In this document: positions 54,026-61,221 of the stretch, piece after piece
How positions within the stretch are numbered: position 1 is the stretch's first letter
Layout of the letters: each line of letters starts with the position of its first letter
Assembly (NCBI GenBank): GCA_964581565.1
Contig: CAZOOZ010000002.1
Location: forward strand, 1-64,000
Direction: 5' to 3'
Origin: UBA1433 sp964581565
Lineage (GTDB): Bacteria > Bacillota > Clostridia > Eubacteriales > UBA1433
DNA: 64,000 bases
Translations under genes and position numbers: made by a program
Notes under the pieces: model-generated
What the model was told of the DNA's origin: nothing
The model's database searches: none
What the model saw: only the letters and a program-made list of their open reading frames with translations

Positions 54026-54514
54026 TTAAGCAAAGCTTGCCATATATTTTGCGTAATCCATGATTTCTTCCTTCGGTATTTTCCTGCTTGTCATCTGTTT
54101 TGTATTTTTAAATTGCAGAATAGGCACCTTGTATTCAATGAGCGCTTCTATCTCTTCCGCCTTCACTCTCTTATAAAACCAGGAGCGATCCAGTACTTTA
54201 AATTCATATTTTTCTACAAAACCTATATCTTCTGTATCCAGTCCTATATCGCCTTCATTCCATATGTCTTCCACGCCTTCTGCATGGAGTTTTTCTCCTT
54301 TATAATAAGCCTTATAACTTAATGCATACGCGTCTTCCAGTTCTTCTTCTTTAACTTCTCTTTTATATCGCCCACTATGAACTTTACCCATATAATCTGT
54401 CATGCTGGGCACTTCTCTGAATCCTTCCTGCCTTTCCCAACTATATAAATATAATTTCCCTTCTTTTGGTTGAGACATTCTATATAATTTGCCGTTATAC
54501 TTTCCTAAATTCAT
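54026..54514 (-). CDS. Tip-toxin partner (immunity-like), copy 1
   Basis: 162 residues. The last about 95 residues (from EEELEDAYAL to KYMASFA) are near-identical with the genes at 56746 and 60198, while the first about 60 diverge. It directly follows (2 bp) a toxin-tip frame. Function inferred as immunity to that tip. No known family recognised. Confidence 0.6.
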   Translation of the reverse strand: MNLGKYNGKLYRMSQPKEGKLYLYSWERQEGFREVPSMTDYMGKVHSGRYKREVKEEELEDAYALSYKAYYKGEKLHAEGVEDIWNEGDIGLDTEDIGFVEKYEFKVLDRSWFYKRVKAEEIEALIEYKVPILQFKNTKQMTSRKIPKEEIMDYAKYMASFA

Positions 54515-54516
54515 AA

Positions 54517-54747
54517 TTATTCTTTCCCTTCTATTTCTTTCCAGTTTTTATTATCAAAATCATATTCATAAGCAGTTCTCACTTCTCCCGTCTTCGCGTT
54601 AATGACGTATAACGTATCGCCGCCTTGATACTCTCTATCTTTCTCGCTCTGCTTTCTCAACTTATATTCAGGGAATATGCCTCTTTTGCTTCCGATAAAT
54701 CCCAATCCCGTTGCCGGATACCTCTCATCTCCAAACGGAATATACAT
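54517..54747 (-). CDS. Toxin-tip fragment, copy 1
   Basis: 76 residues (YIPFGDERYPATGLGF, SKRGIFPEYKLRK, YQGGDTLYVI), homologous to the C-terminus of the frame at 57227 but missing its upstream linker; no RBS at its ATG. It is an unrecognised toxin domain end. Followed at once by its partner gene. Confidence 0.5.
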   Translation of the reverse strand: MYIPFGDERYPATGLGFIGSKRGIFPEYKLRKQSEKDREYQGGDTLYVINAKTGEVRTAYEYDFDNKNWKEIEGKE

Positions 54748-54943
54748 TTTTTTCTATCTGTCTTTGAAACAGCGGAATCATACACGGAAAATATAAAAAC
54801 ATATGGATAGAAGGACTAAAGATACTTGAAGAATTTTATGTATTTAGCATGGATAATAAAAATACTCAGTTCAATTTAACTGATGATTTTTATCTTAAAA
54901 TTCCTTCCGATGTCAATTTACTTATTGCTGCTTGCATATCCAC

Positions 54944-55189
54944 TTATATTTCCCTTAATACTTTATCCGCTTTCAATCTTTTAATAAAATTTTCCCAAGC
55001 ATCACTCTCATTATTAAATATTTTTTTTGAACCTGTAACAATACTTGCTCTTTCATCTGTTGCATATACTATCCAATATCCGTTTTCTTGACATATGCCA
55101 ACCTCATTTTCGTTATATTGTTTTTCATAAATATTATAATTTTTAAGTTGTTCTTTCTTAATTATTTTTATAGCTTCTTCTTTAGTCAT
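54944..55189 (-). CDS. Small immunity protein paired with TNT cassette
   Basis: 81 residues (EVGICQENGYWIVYATDERA), beta-rich with an Imm59-like look, starting 18 bp after the TNT frame ends. Position makes it the partner of the NADase domain. The family assignment is tentative. The gap 54748-54943 holds nothing. Confidence 0.55.
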   Translation of the reverse strand: MTKEEAIKIIKKEQLKNYNIYEKQYNENEVGICQENGYWIVYATDERASIVTGSKKIFNNESDAWENFIKRLKADKVLREI

Positions 55190-55207
55190 TATGAATCTTC
55201 CTTTTTA

Positions 55208-56704
55208 TTATAATTCTTTTAATAATCTTAATTTAACAAGCAATTCAATTTCTAATGGTAATTCATATTGATTTGCTCCTCCCGTTCCCCACCCATCTAT
55301 TTTTGCAACCTTACCATAATACGAAATCAAACCGTTATACTCTCCATCATAATATTTAGTTATATATGCATCAGCTTGTGCCTTCACTTTTAAATCAGGA
55401 CAATTGAATATATATTCCTTAATCTTAGTAAAATCTCCAATCACTTCATATCTATGATAGTTAGCTAAATTTTCAATGTAAGGCAAAGACCGTTGTGTAA
55501 AGGTATATGATTTTTCTCCGACAACTGGTGATACATATCTTCCATTAGACTCGCCGTATCTATCTATGATTTCTCCAACTTTAGGTATATATTCGTCTTT
55601 AATTGCATTTCCGGCATTATCAAGAACGTACCCTCCTTTTGGAGCCTGTGACCAATTAATTGTACTATCTGAATTAAGAACATACGAGCCTTTTGGAATT
55701 TGTATTTTATCTAACCAAGCACTATTAGCAATAAATTCATCAGAATAATTCGTATTATTTATATCATCAATTTTATGTAAATAATTAGTTAATTCATCCT
55801 TTGTACATGTAGATAATTCCAATAGTTGATTAATATCATTCTCTTTATACCCCATATCCTCATCATTTGCAAGGTTTTGTTTGCTTTCTTCTTGCGAACC
55901 GACAAAGTTGATTTCATCATCGCTCTTAACAGCTTCTTTTATATCTTCCGCAGTTTCAGCATCATTGCTCGCTTGTTCAGTCTCGTTTATATCTTTATCA
56001 TATTTTGCAGTATCATCCCGGTTGTTATCGCGTATACTTGTATTGACAGTAGATTCATTTTGTGATATCTTATTGTCAAGAGAAGTTTCGTTCGCCTGGG
56101 GGCTTTTGCCCAGGGCCTTTGAGCCAGTTAGTCCAGGGAATGAAACTTTTTTTATGTCTCCGATATTATAAACAATCCTTCCTGTTGCAGGCGATTTTCC
56201 AACTGATATTATTAGTTTATAGTAATTACTGGTTTTTGTATCTCCATCAAGAAAATACGCTTCTCTGTAATCCCACTCCTTTATATCCGATAATTCACCT
56301 TCTCTTTTTTTAACATTCAGTTTTGTATTTTTAAATTTTGAAGCTGTCGCAAGTTCATCTATATGAGAAGCAGCTTTAAGTTTTGCCTTATATTCTGTAT
56401 CATTCATAGGTCTTGACTTTCCGTCTGATGTAGAAACAATATTTCTATATCCCAATTTCCACGCTGTTTTCTCTATAATAGTTAAAACATCACTTCCGTC
56501 AACAGTAATACCAAGCGTATCCACAATCCAATCTTTTATTTTTTGGCCCAAAGACCTATTATTGTAAACAAAGTTTATAACGTCCGTTTCTTTGCCGAAT
56601 ACCACATCTGCCATGAATTTAGATACCATTTCCTGCTGCACGCCTTCATCACTGAGCTGTTGTTGATTCTGCGTATTGTCTTCTGCCTCGCTGTAATCAG
56701 GCAT
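55208..56704 (-). CDS. Displaced toxin cassette ending in a TNT-type NAD+ glycohydrolase
   Basis: 498 residues. Residues 30-75 repeat the main protein block (KFMADVVFGKETDVINF; KIKDWIVDTLGIT). Residues about 85-200 resemble an LPD3-like domain (EWDYREAYFLDGDTKTS). After the NDEDMGYKE linker near 290, the last about 115 residues match TNT: GEIIDRYGESNGRYVSP, FTQRSLPY, YHRYEVI and GWGTGGANQYELP. The start ATG abuts a terminator T run with no RBS, so the frame is probably silent. Confidence 0.75.
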   Translation of the reverse strand: MPDYSEAEDNTQNQQQLSDEGVQQEMVSKFMADVVFGKETDVINFVYNNRSLGQKIKDWIVDTLGITVDGSDVLTIIEKTAWKLGYRNIVSTSDGKSRPMNDTEYKAKLKAASHIDELATASKFKNTKLNVKKREGELSDIKEWDYREAYFLDGDTKTSNYYKLIISVGKSPATGRIVYNIGDIKKVSFPGLTGSKALGKSPQANETSLDNKISQNESTVNTSIRDNNRDDTAKYDKDINETEQASNDAETAEDIKEAVKSDDEINFVGSQEESKQNLANDEDMGYKENDINQLLELSTCTKDELTNYLHKIDDINNTNYSDEFIANSAWLDKIQIPKGSYVLNSDSTINWSQAPKGGYVLDNAGNAIKDEYIPKVGEIIDRYGESNGRYVSPVVGEKSYTFTQRSLPYIENLANYHRYEVIGDFTKIKEYIFNCPDLKVKAQADAYITKYYDGEYNGLISYYGKVAKIDGWGTGGANQYELPLEIELLVKLRLLKEL

Positions 56705-56736
56705 AAAAAAACCGCTTCTTATAAAAGCGGTTTATA
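56703..56736. terminator. Cassette terminator, copy 2
   Basis: Same AAACCGC-stem as copy 1; it lies between the partner gene ending at 56746 and the TNT cassette start at 56704. Confidence 0.75.
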
Positions 56737-56745
56737 TATTTTTCC

Positions 56746-57225
56746 TTAAGCAAAGCTCGCCATATATTTCGCGTAATCCATGATTTCTTCCTTTGGTATT
56801 TTCCTGCTTGTCATTTGTTTTGTATTTTCAAATTGCAAAATAGGCACCTTGTATTCAATGAGTGCTTCTATCTCTTCCGCCTTCACTCTCTTATAAAACC
56901 AGGAGCGATCCATTACTTCAAATTCATATTTTTCCACAAAATCTATATTTTCTGTATCCAATCTTATGTTTCCTTCATTCCATAGGTCTTCCACGCTTGC
57001 TGTGTCGAATTTTTCTCCTTTATAATAAGCCTCATAACCAAATTCATATGCGTCTTCTAATTCTTCTTCTTTGACTTTTTTTTCATATAGCCCATCTATT
57101 ACTTTACCATTTATGCCTATAGCAGGCGTAAATTCTTCTTCTTTTTTTCCCCTGCTCATTAAAAATAATTCATTTTCTATTTGTACTATTCTATATAATT
57201 TGTTTCTATATTCCGCTATTTCCAT
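56746..57225 (-). CDS. Tip-toxin partner (immunity-like), copy 2
   Basis: 159 residues. The same conserved C-terminal half (EEELEDAYEFGYEAYYKGEK to KYMASFA) follows a different N-terminal half. It starts 2 bp after the toxin-tip frame at 57227. Inferred immunity protein for that tip. Confidence 0.6.
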   Translation of the reverse strand: MEIAEYRNKLYRIVQIENELFLMSRGKKEEEFTPAIGINGKVIDGLYEKKVKEEELEDAYEFGYEAYYKGEKFDTASVEDLWNEGNIRLDTENIDFVEKYEFEVMDRSWFYKRVKAEEIEALIEYKVPILQFENTKQMTSRKIPKEEIMDYAKYMASFA

Positions 57226-57226
57226 A

Positions 57227-57541
57227 CTATCTCTTCTCTCTTTCTATCCATTTAGAATCCTTCTTATTATATTCATAAGTAGTTCTCGCCTCTCCCATCT
57301 TTGCGTCAATGACGTATAACATATCGCCGCCTTGATACTCTCTGTCTTTCTCATTCTTCTTTCTTAATTTATATTCCGGGAATATGCCTCTTTTGCTTCC
57401 GGTAAATCCCAATCCCGTTGCCGGATACCTCTCATCTCCAAACGGAATATATAAAATATCTATCGGTATTTTCCTGCCTATCTTGCCGCGAACCATTTTA
57501 ATACCTCCAATTACATCTTCTTCTCCTTCTTTATCCCCCAT
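57227..57541 (-). CDS. Toxin-tip cassette with out-of-frame start
   Basis: 104 residues from an internal ATG (MGDKEGEEDV). Upstream in frame, codons for PDYSEAEDSTQNLANDKD run back to the array start sequence, but the initiator region reads ATGCCCCTG instead of ATGCCTG, a 2-bp insertion that sends it to a stop after 29 codons. The toxin end (GRKIPIDILYIPFGDERYPA, GSKRGIFPEYKL) is unrecognised. Confidence 0.6.
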   Translation of the reverse strand: MGDKEGEEDVIGGIKMVRGKIGRKIPIDILYIPFGDERYPATGLGFTGSKRGIFPEYKLRKKNEKDREYQGGDMLYVIDAKMGEARTTYEYNKKDSKWIEREKR

Positions 57542-57597
57542 ATCCTTATCATTTGCAAGGTTTTGCGTGCTGTCTTCTGCCTCACTGTAATCAGGGG

Positions 57598-57632
57598 CAT
57601 AAAAACCCCGCTTCCTATAAAAAGCGGTTTAA
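57598..57632. terminator. Cassette terminator, copy 3
   Basis: CCCCGCTTCCTATAAAAAGCGG-type variant of the array terminator, after the SseB-like gene. The stem base differs from the other copies, matching the altered cassette start. 57633-57716 is AT-rich. Confidence 0.65.
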
Positions 57633-57716
57633 ATGATTAAAAACTGTATCTTACTCTTTAGCAACACACCTTTATATCTTCCAAATATAAATATAGCATT
57701 ATACTAAAATAATCGG

Positions 57717-58466
57717 TTATGATTGTACATAAAAAGGTTTTTGATTCTCAATTGCAGTTTTTCCTAACTCGGAACCCATATCCACTACATCCAGTAATTT
57801 GCTGCCTAGATAGGGTTGGCATATCTCATTTATCTTTGGAAATAACTCTTGTAAAGATATTTTTGTATCTAATACTAGTAAGTAACTTGATTCATCTACA
57901 TTAACCATCCACAATAAATATGCAGCCATAATAGATTTTGTTTTTTGAAAATATTTTATAAGGTGTTCTATCATAAGTGTTGGATATTCTTTCGGCAAAC
58001 CAATCATAATAGAATGATTTTTTTTAATTTCTGTTTGCTGCGAATAAATGTTTTCTAAAATATCACTGTTTAAAACAATATTGTCTCCAAATGGATTTAG
58101 TACAAAACCTTTAAACAATGAATGTTCACTTAAAACAATTCTTTTATAATCTTCAAAAGAAAAAATTAATGTTTGCTGATTCTTGTCAGGGTTCCACTTT
58201 TGAAATTCATTTTCATCAGTAAACGCCATAAGATATTGTTCTCCGGTTTTGTTCGTAATACTTATTAATGCAACTTCAGTATCTTCATTCAAAATTTTAA
58301 TATTATAATCTGTTTTCTTTAGCTTCTTAGCATCTATTTGTATAGGGCAGAGAAATTTTGCTTTAACTAATTCTTGTATAAAAAGCGATTGTTTTGTCTT
58401 GTCTTTTCTCATAAGTTGAATTGACTTTATTAAATTTGGATTTTCTAATTTTTTAGTAAAGTCCAT
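57717..58466 (-). CDS. SseB-like protein, likely ART-toxin immunity partner
   Basis: 249 residues. The N-terminal half (YLMAFTDENEFQKW; SFEDYKRIVL; FKGFVLNPFGDNIVLNSD) matches the SseB family, and the C-terminal half (SIMIGLPKEYPTLMIEHLIK) its SseB_C-like part. It follows the ART-like cassette on the same strand after about 200 bp, the slot normally filled by an immunity gene. RBS AAAAGGAGAAAAAA. Its immunity role is inferred. Confidence 0.65.
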   Translation of the reverse strand: MDFTKKLENPNLIKSIQLMRKDKTKQSLFIQELVKAKFLCPIQIDAKKLKKTDYNIKILNEDTEVALISITNKTGEQYLMAFTDENEFQKWNPDKNQQTLIFSFEDYKRIVLSEHSLFKGFVLNPFGDNIVLNSDILENIYSQQTEIKKNHSIMIGLPKEYPTLMIEHLIKYFQKTKSIMAAYLLWMVNVDESSYLLVLDTKISLQELFPKINEICQPYLGSKLLDVVDMGSELGKTAIENQKPFYVQS

Positions 58467-58667
58467 TTTTTTCTCCTTTTCTCAATATATTCCATTATTA
58501 TCAAATTTATAAGCTCTTCCTCATTAATGCAGAATCAGAATAGTTAACACCAATAACTGCCTAATTATTAGCTTATATTTATATCATTTAGCAATGCCAT
58601 GTCCATAATACATTTCTCATTTCTAAAAAATTTTTATTTTTGAAACTTTTAAATTTATAAAATTTAA

Positions 58668-60155
58668 TTATAATTTTATGATGATGTTCGGTGCACTCAT
58701 ATCTTGCTTTTCAAACCATCCCTCGTCAACCTCTGGTATATAAACTTGATTTCCTCCTCCAAGTAATAGGCTAGTATTTCTATTAAATTTCTGTAAAGCA
58801 GCCTTACCTTCATAAACAACAGTTCCTTTAGGTACTTTAATTGCCACTATTGATGATGCCTTATTACCCCATTCAGGGTTTAATGCAAGATCTATCTGAG
58901 ATTGTAATCCCCCATATTGAGGAGTCTGTGACATATATCCGCCTTTTTTAACTGTTTGGCCACCATAAACACGATAATAAGTTGTTTCTTCTTTTATCTT
59001 TTTCTCTTTAAACGTTCCACCTGAAAAGGAATTTTGCACCTCTAAAGGCAATGTTGGATGTGGATTAACAGGAGAATATATAACTTCACCTTCTTTATAC
59101 CCCATATCCTCATCATTTGCAAGGTTTTGTCCGCTTTCTTTCGAACCTACAAGGTCAGTTTCATCATCGCTCTTAACAGCTTCTTTTATATTTTCCGCAG
59201 TTTCAACATCATTGCTCGTTTGTTCAGTCTCGTTTATATCTTTATCATATTTTGCAGTATCATCCCGGTTGTTATCGCGTATACTATCATTGACAATAGT
59301 TTTATCTTGTGATAAAATATTGACATCATTAGAGGTAGAGTGTTTTATGGGAGACGTGCTTTTAGCACCAGGCACCCTTTGCTCTACCTCTAAATTTGTG
59401 TCATAGAACATATTTCCTTTTTCGCTTTTTCCAATTCTTACTATATATTTAAAAATAATATTATCTATTTTTACTCTGCCTTTATAATTTAAAAAGCCAT
59501 CTTTAGCAAAATTATGACTTTTCATGTCTTTCATTTTATATTTAGAATCAGCGTTTTCAATTAAATCTAATATACTCGGAGATAATCGCATTTTTTTATC
59601 ATATAAGCCTTCGTTGTTTGTATCGGCTTTTGATAATTTTTGAGATTGTATACCGTAAACATATTCTTCCGCACTTATTCTTGTAAACTTTAATTTTTCA
59701 CCATTGATTATATCCTCAACTCTTTCGCCTTTATTGCCACGCAAAATATATTCAAACGCTTTTTTCTGTAATTCTTTTGTACTCTCTATACCTTTGAAAA
59801 TATCTTGTTCAGTCTCTACTTGCCAATATTTATTACCGAATTTATCGGTTTTAATGTCGTATTGCACCTTTTGCGCATTTTCGGCTTTAAATCCTAATGC
59901 CTTTTCAAAGTTCTCTTTAACTTTAAGTAAAGCATCGTTATCCCCTGCTTTCTTTGTTATGCCAAGCGTATCCACAATCCAATCTTTTATTTTTTGACCC
60001 AAAGACCTATTATTGTAAACAAAGTTTATAACGTCCGTTTCTTTGCCGAATACCACATCTGCCATGAATTTAGATACTATTTCCTGCTGCACGCCTTCAT
60101 CACTGAGCTGTTGTTGATTCTGCGTGTTGTCTTCTGCCCCGCTGCAATCAGGCAT
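58668..60155 (-). CDS. Displaced toxin cassette ending in an ART-like domain
   Basis: 495 residues. The same constant start (residues 30-75), a BECR/LPD-like middle (SPSILDLIENADSKYKMKDM; NFAKDGFLNYKGRV) and the NDEDMGYKEGEV linker near 345. The last about 110 residues (YYRVYGGQTVKKGGYMSQTP; SQIDLALNPEWGN; PKGTVVYEG; GGGNQVYIPEVDEGWF) resemble ADP-ribosyltransferase-type toxins with an R-S-E-like residue order. The ATG abuts a terminator with no RBS. ART assignment is moderate. Confidence 0.6.
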   Translation of the reverse strand: MPDCSGAEDNTQNQQQLSDEGVQQEIVSKFMADVVFGKETDVINFVYNNRSLGQKIKDWIVDTLGITKKAGDNDALLKVKENFEKALGFKAENAQKVQYDIKTDKFGNKYWQVETEQDIFKGIESTKELQKKAFEYILRGNKGERVEDIINGEKLKFTRISAEEYVYGIQSQKLSKADTNNEGLYDKKMRLSPSILDLIENADSKYKMKDMKSHNFAKDGFLNYKGRVKIDNIIFKYIVRIGKSEKGNMFYDTNLEVEQRVPGAKSTSPIKHSTSNDVNILSQDKTIVNDSIRDNNRDDTAKYDKDINETEQTSNDVETAENIKEAVKSDDETDLVGSKESGQNLANDEDMGYKEGEVIYSPVNPHPTLPLEVQNSFSGGTFKEKKIKEETTYYRVYGGQTVKKGGYMSQTPQYGGLQSQIDLALNPEWGNKASSIVAIKVPKGTVVYEGKAALQKFNRNTSLLLGGGNQVYIPEVDEGWFEKQDMSAPNIIIKL

Positions 60156-60190
60156 AAAAAAACCGCTTCTTATAAAAAGCGGTTTATATA
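60150..60190. terminator. Cassette terminator, copy 4
   Basis: AAAAACCGCTTCTTATAAAAAGCGGTT between the partner gene ending at 60198 and the ART-like cassette start. Confidence 0.75.
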
Positions 60191-60197
60191 TTGTTCC

Positions 60198-60677
60198 TTA
60201 AGCAAAGCTTGCCATATATTTCGCGTAATCCATGATTTCTTCTTTTGGTATTTTCCTGCTTGTCATTTGTTTTGTATTTTTAAATTGCAGAATAGGCACC
60301 TTGTATTCAATGAGTGCTTCTATCTCTTCCGCTTTTACTCTTTTATAAAACCAGGAGCGATCCAGTGCTTTAAATTCATATTTCTTCGCAAGATCTATAT
60401 CTTCCGTATCAAGTGCTATATCGCCTTCATTCCATAGGTCTTCCACGCTTTCTGTGTCGAATTTTTCTCCTTTATAATAAGCCTTATAACTTAATGCATA
60501 CGCGTCTTCCAGTTCTTCTTCTCCCACTTTTTTGATAAACAAATCATGACTTATTTCTCCCACTACATCTACATACTCCTGAAATCCATCATCTTTCTCT
60601 TTGCTGATCAGGTTCATTCTTCCATTTTTATCAATAGCCATTCTATACAATTTCCCGTAGTGCTTTACTATGGTCAT
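60198..60677 (-). CDS. Tip-toxin partner (immunity-like), copy 3 (orphan)
   Basis: 159 residues; shares the C-terminal half with copies 1 and 2 (EEELEDAYALSYKAYYKGEK to KYMASFA), but the N-terminal half differs. Upstream only a 30-codon tip remnant remains. RBS AAAGGAGAAGAATGAG. An orphan immunity gene kept after its toxin was lost. Confidence 0.65.
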   Translation of the reverse strand: MTIVKHYGKLYRMAIDKNGRMNLISKEKDDGFQEYVDVVGEISHDLFIKKVGEEELEDAYALSYKAYYKGEKFDTESVEDLWNEGDIALDTEDIDLAKKYEFKALDRSWFYKRVKAEEIEALIEYKVPILQFKNTKQMTSRKIPKEEIMDYAKYMASFA

Positions 60678-60778
60678 CTCATTCTTCTCCTTTTTTTATC
60701 CAACGTTTTTTCGCAAAATCATATTCATAAGCAGTTCTCACTTCTCCCGTCTTCGTATCTAGATCAATGAAACTATCA
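60678..60778 (-). pseudogene. Remnant of a toxin tip
   Basis: About 30 codons (TKTGEVRTAYEYDF, then WIKKGEE and stop) match the end of the toxin tips at 54517 and 57227. The rest was lost next to the SMI1/KNR4 gene end. It marks where the current main toxin end replaced an older one. Confidence 0.65.
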
Positions 60779-60781
60779 TTC

Positions 60782-61219
60782 TTATTCTAATAGTTTTTTG
60801 GCAAACTCAGTAAATGTATCCGCTATAAAATATGTATTATTTTCATCATTGGAACATTCGAAATGATACGTATCATCCCAATAATATATGCCCGCATCTT
60901 CTCCCAAACACAACATTACAACAAACCCGTGTTCTAAAGTATCTCCTATTATTATAGTATTTCTAGGTATTTCATCATAATATTTATCAGTCCACATTTC
61001 AATATTAGCGTTTTTATATGCAGTATTTAATCCAAATAATACATCGATAGAAATCACATCTTTAATATCTTCAATGTAAATTTCATTATTTGTTTTTTCA
61101 ACAATGCCCCCTCCTACATTACATAAAAACTCAAAGTAGTCATTTGATAGTTTAAGATCATATTTTTTTTCCAACATTTTTACATCAGCTATAGGATTTA
61201 TCCCAAAATTTCTAATCAT
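60782..61219 (-). CDS. SMI1/KNR4-family immunity protein
   Basis: 145 residues. EKKYDLKLSNDYFEFLCNVG at the start, NTIIIGDTLEHGFVVMLCLG and DAGIYYWDDTYHFEC fit the SMI1/KNR4 fold, a common immunity family for HNH-type toxins. It starts 2 bp after the stop of the main toxin gene. RBS within its tail (AGGAGAGGATAATAAT). Confidence 0.85.
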   Translation of the reverse strand: MIRNFGINPIADVKMLEKKYDLKLSNDYFEFLCNVGGGIVEKTNNEIYIEDIKDVISIDVLFGLNTAYKNANIEMWTDKYYDEIPRNTIIIGDTLEHGFVVMLCLGEDAGIYYWDDTYHFECSNDENNTYFIADTFTEFAKKLLE

Positions 61220-61221
61220 TA

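Noticed and set aside
55826..56313. Plus-strand frames opposite the TNT cassette
   Set aside because: Antisense shadows repeated at every cassette because the coding DNA is repeated.
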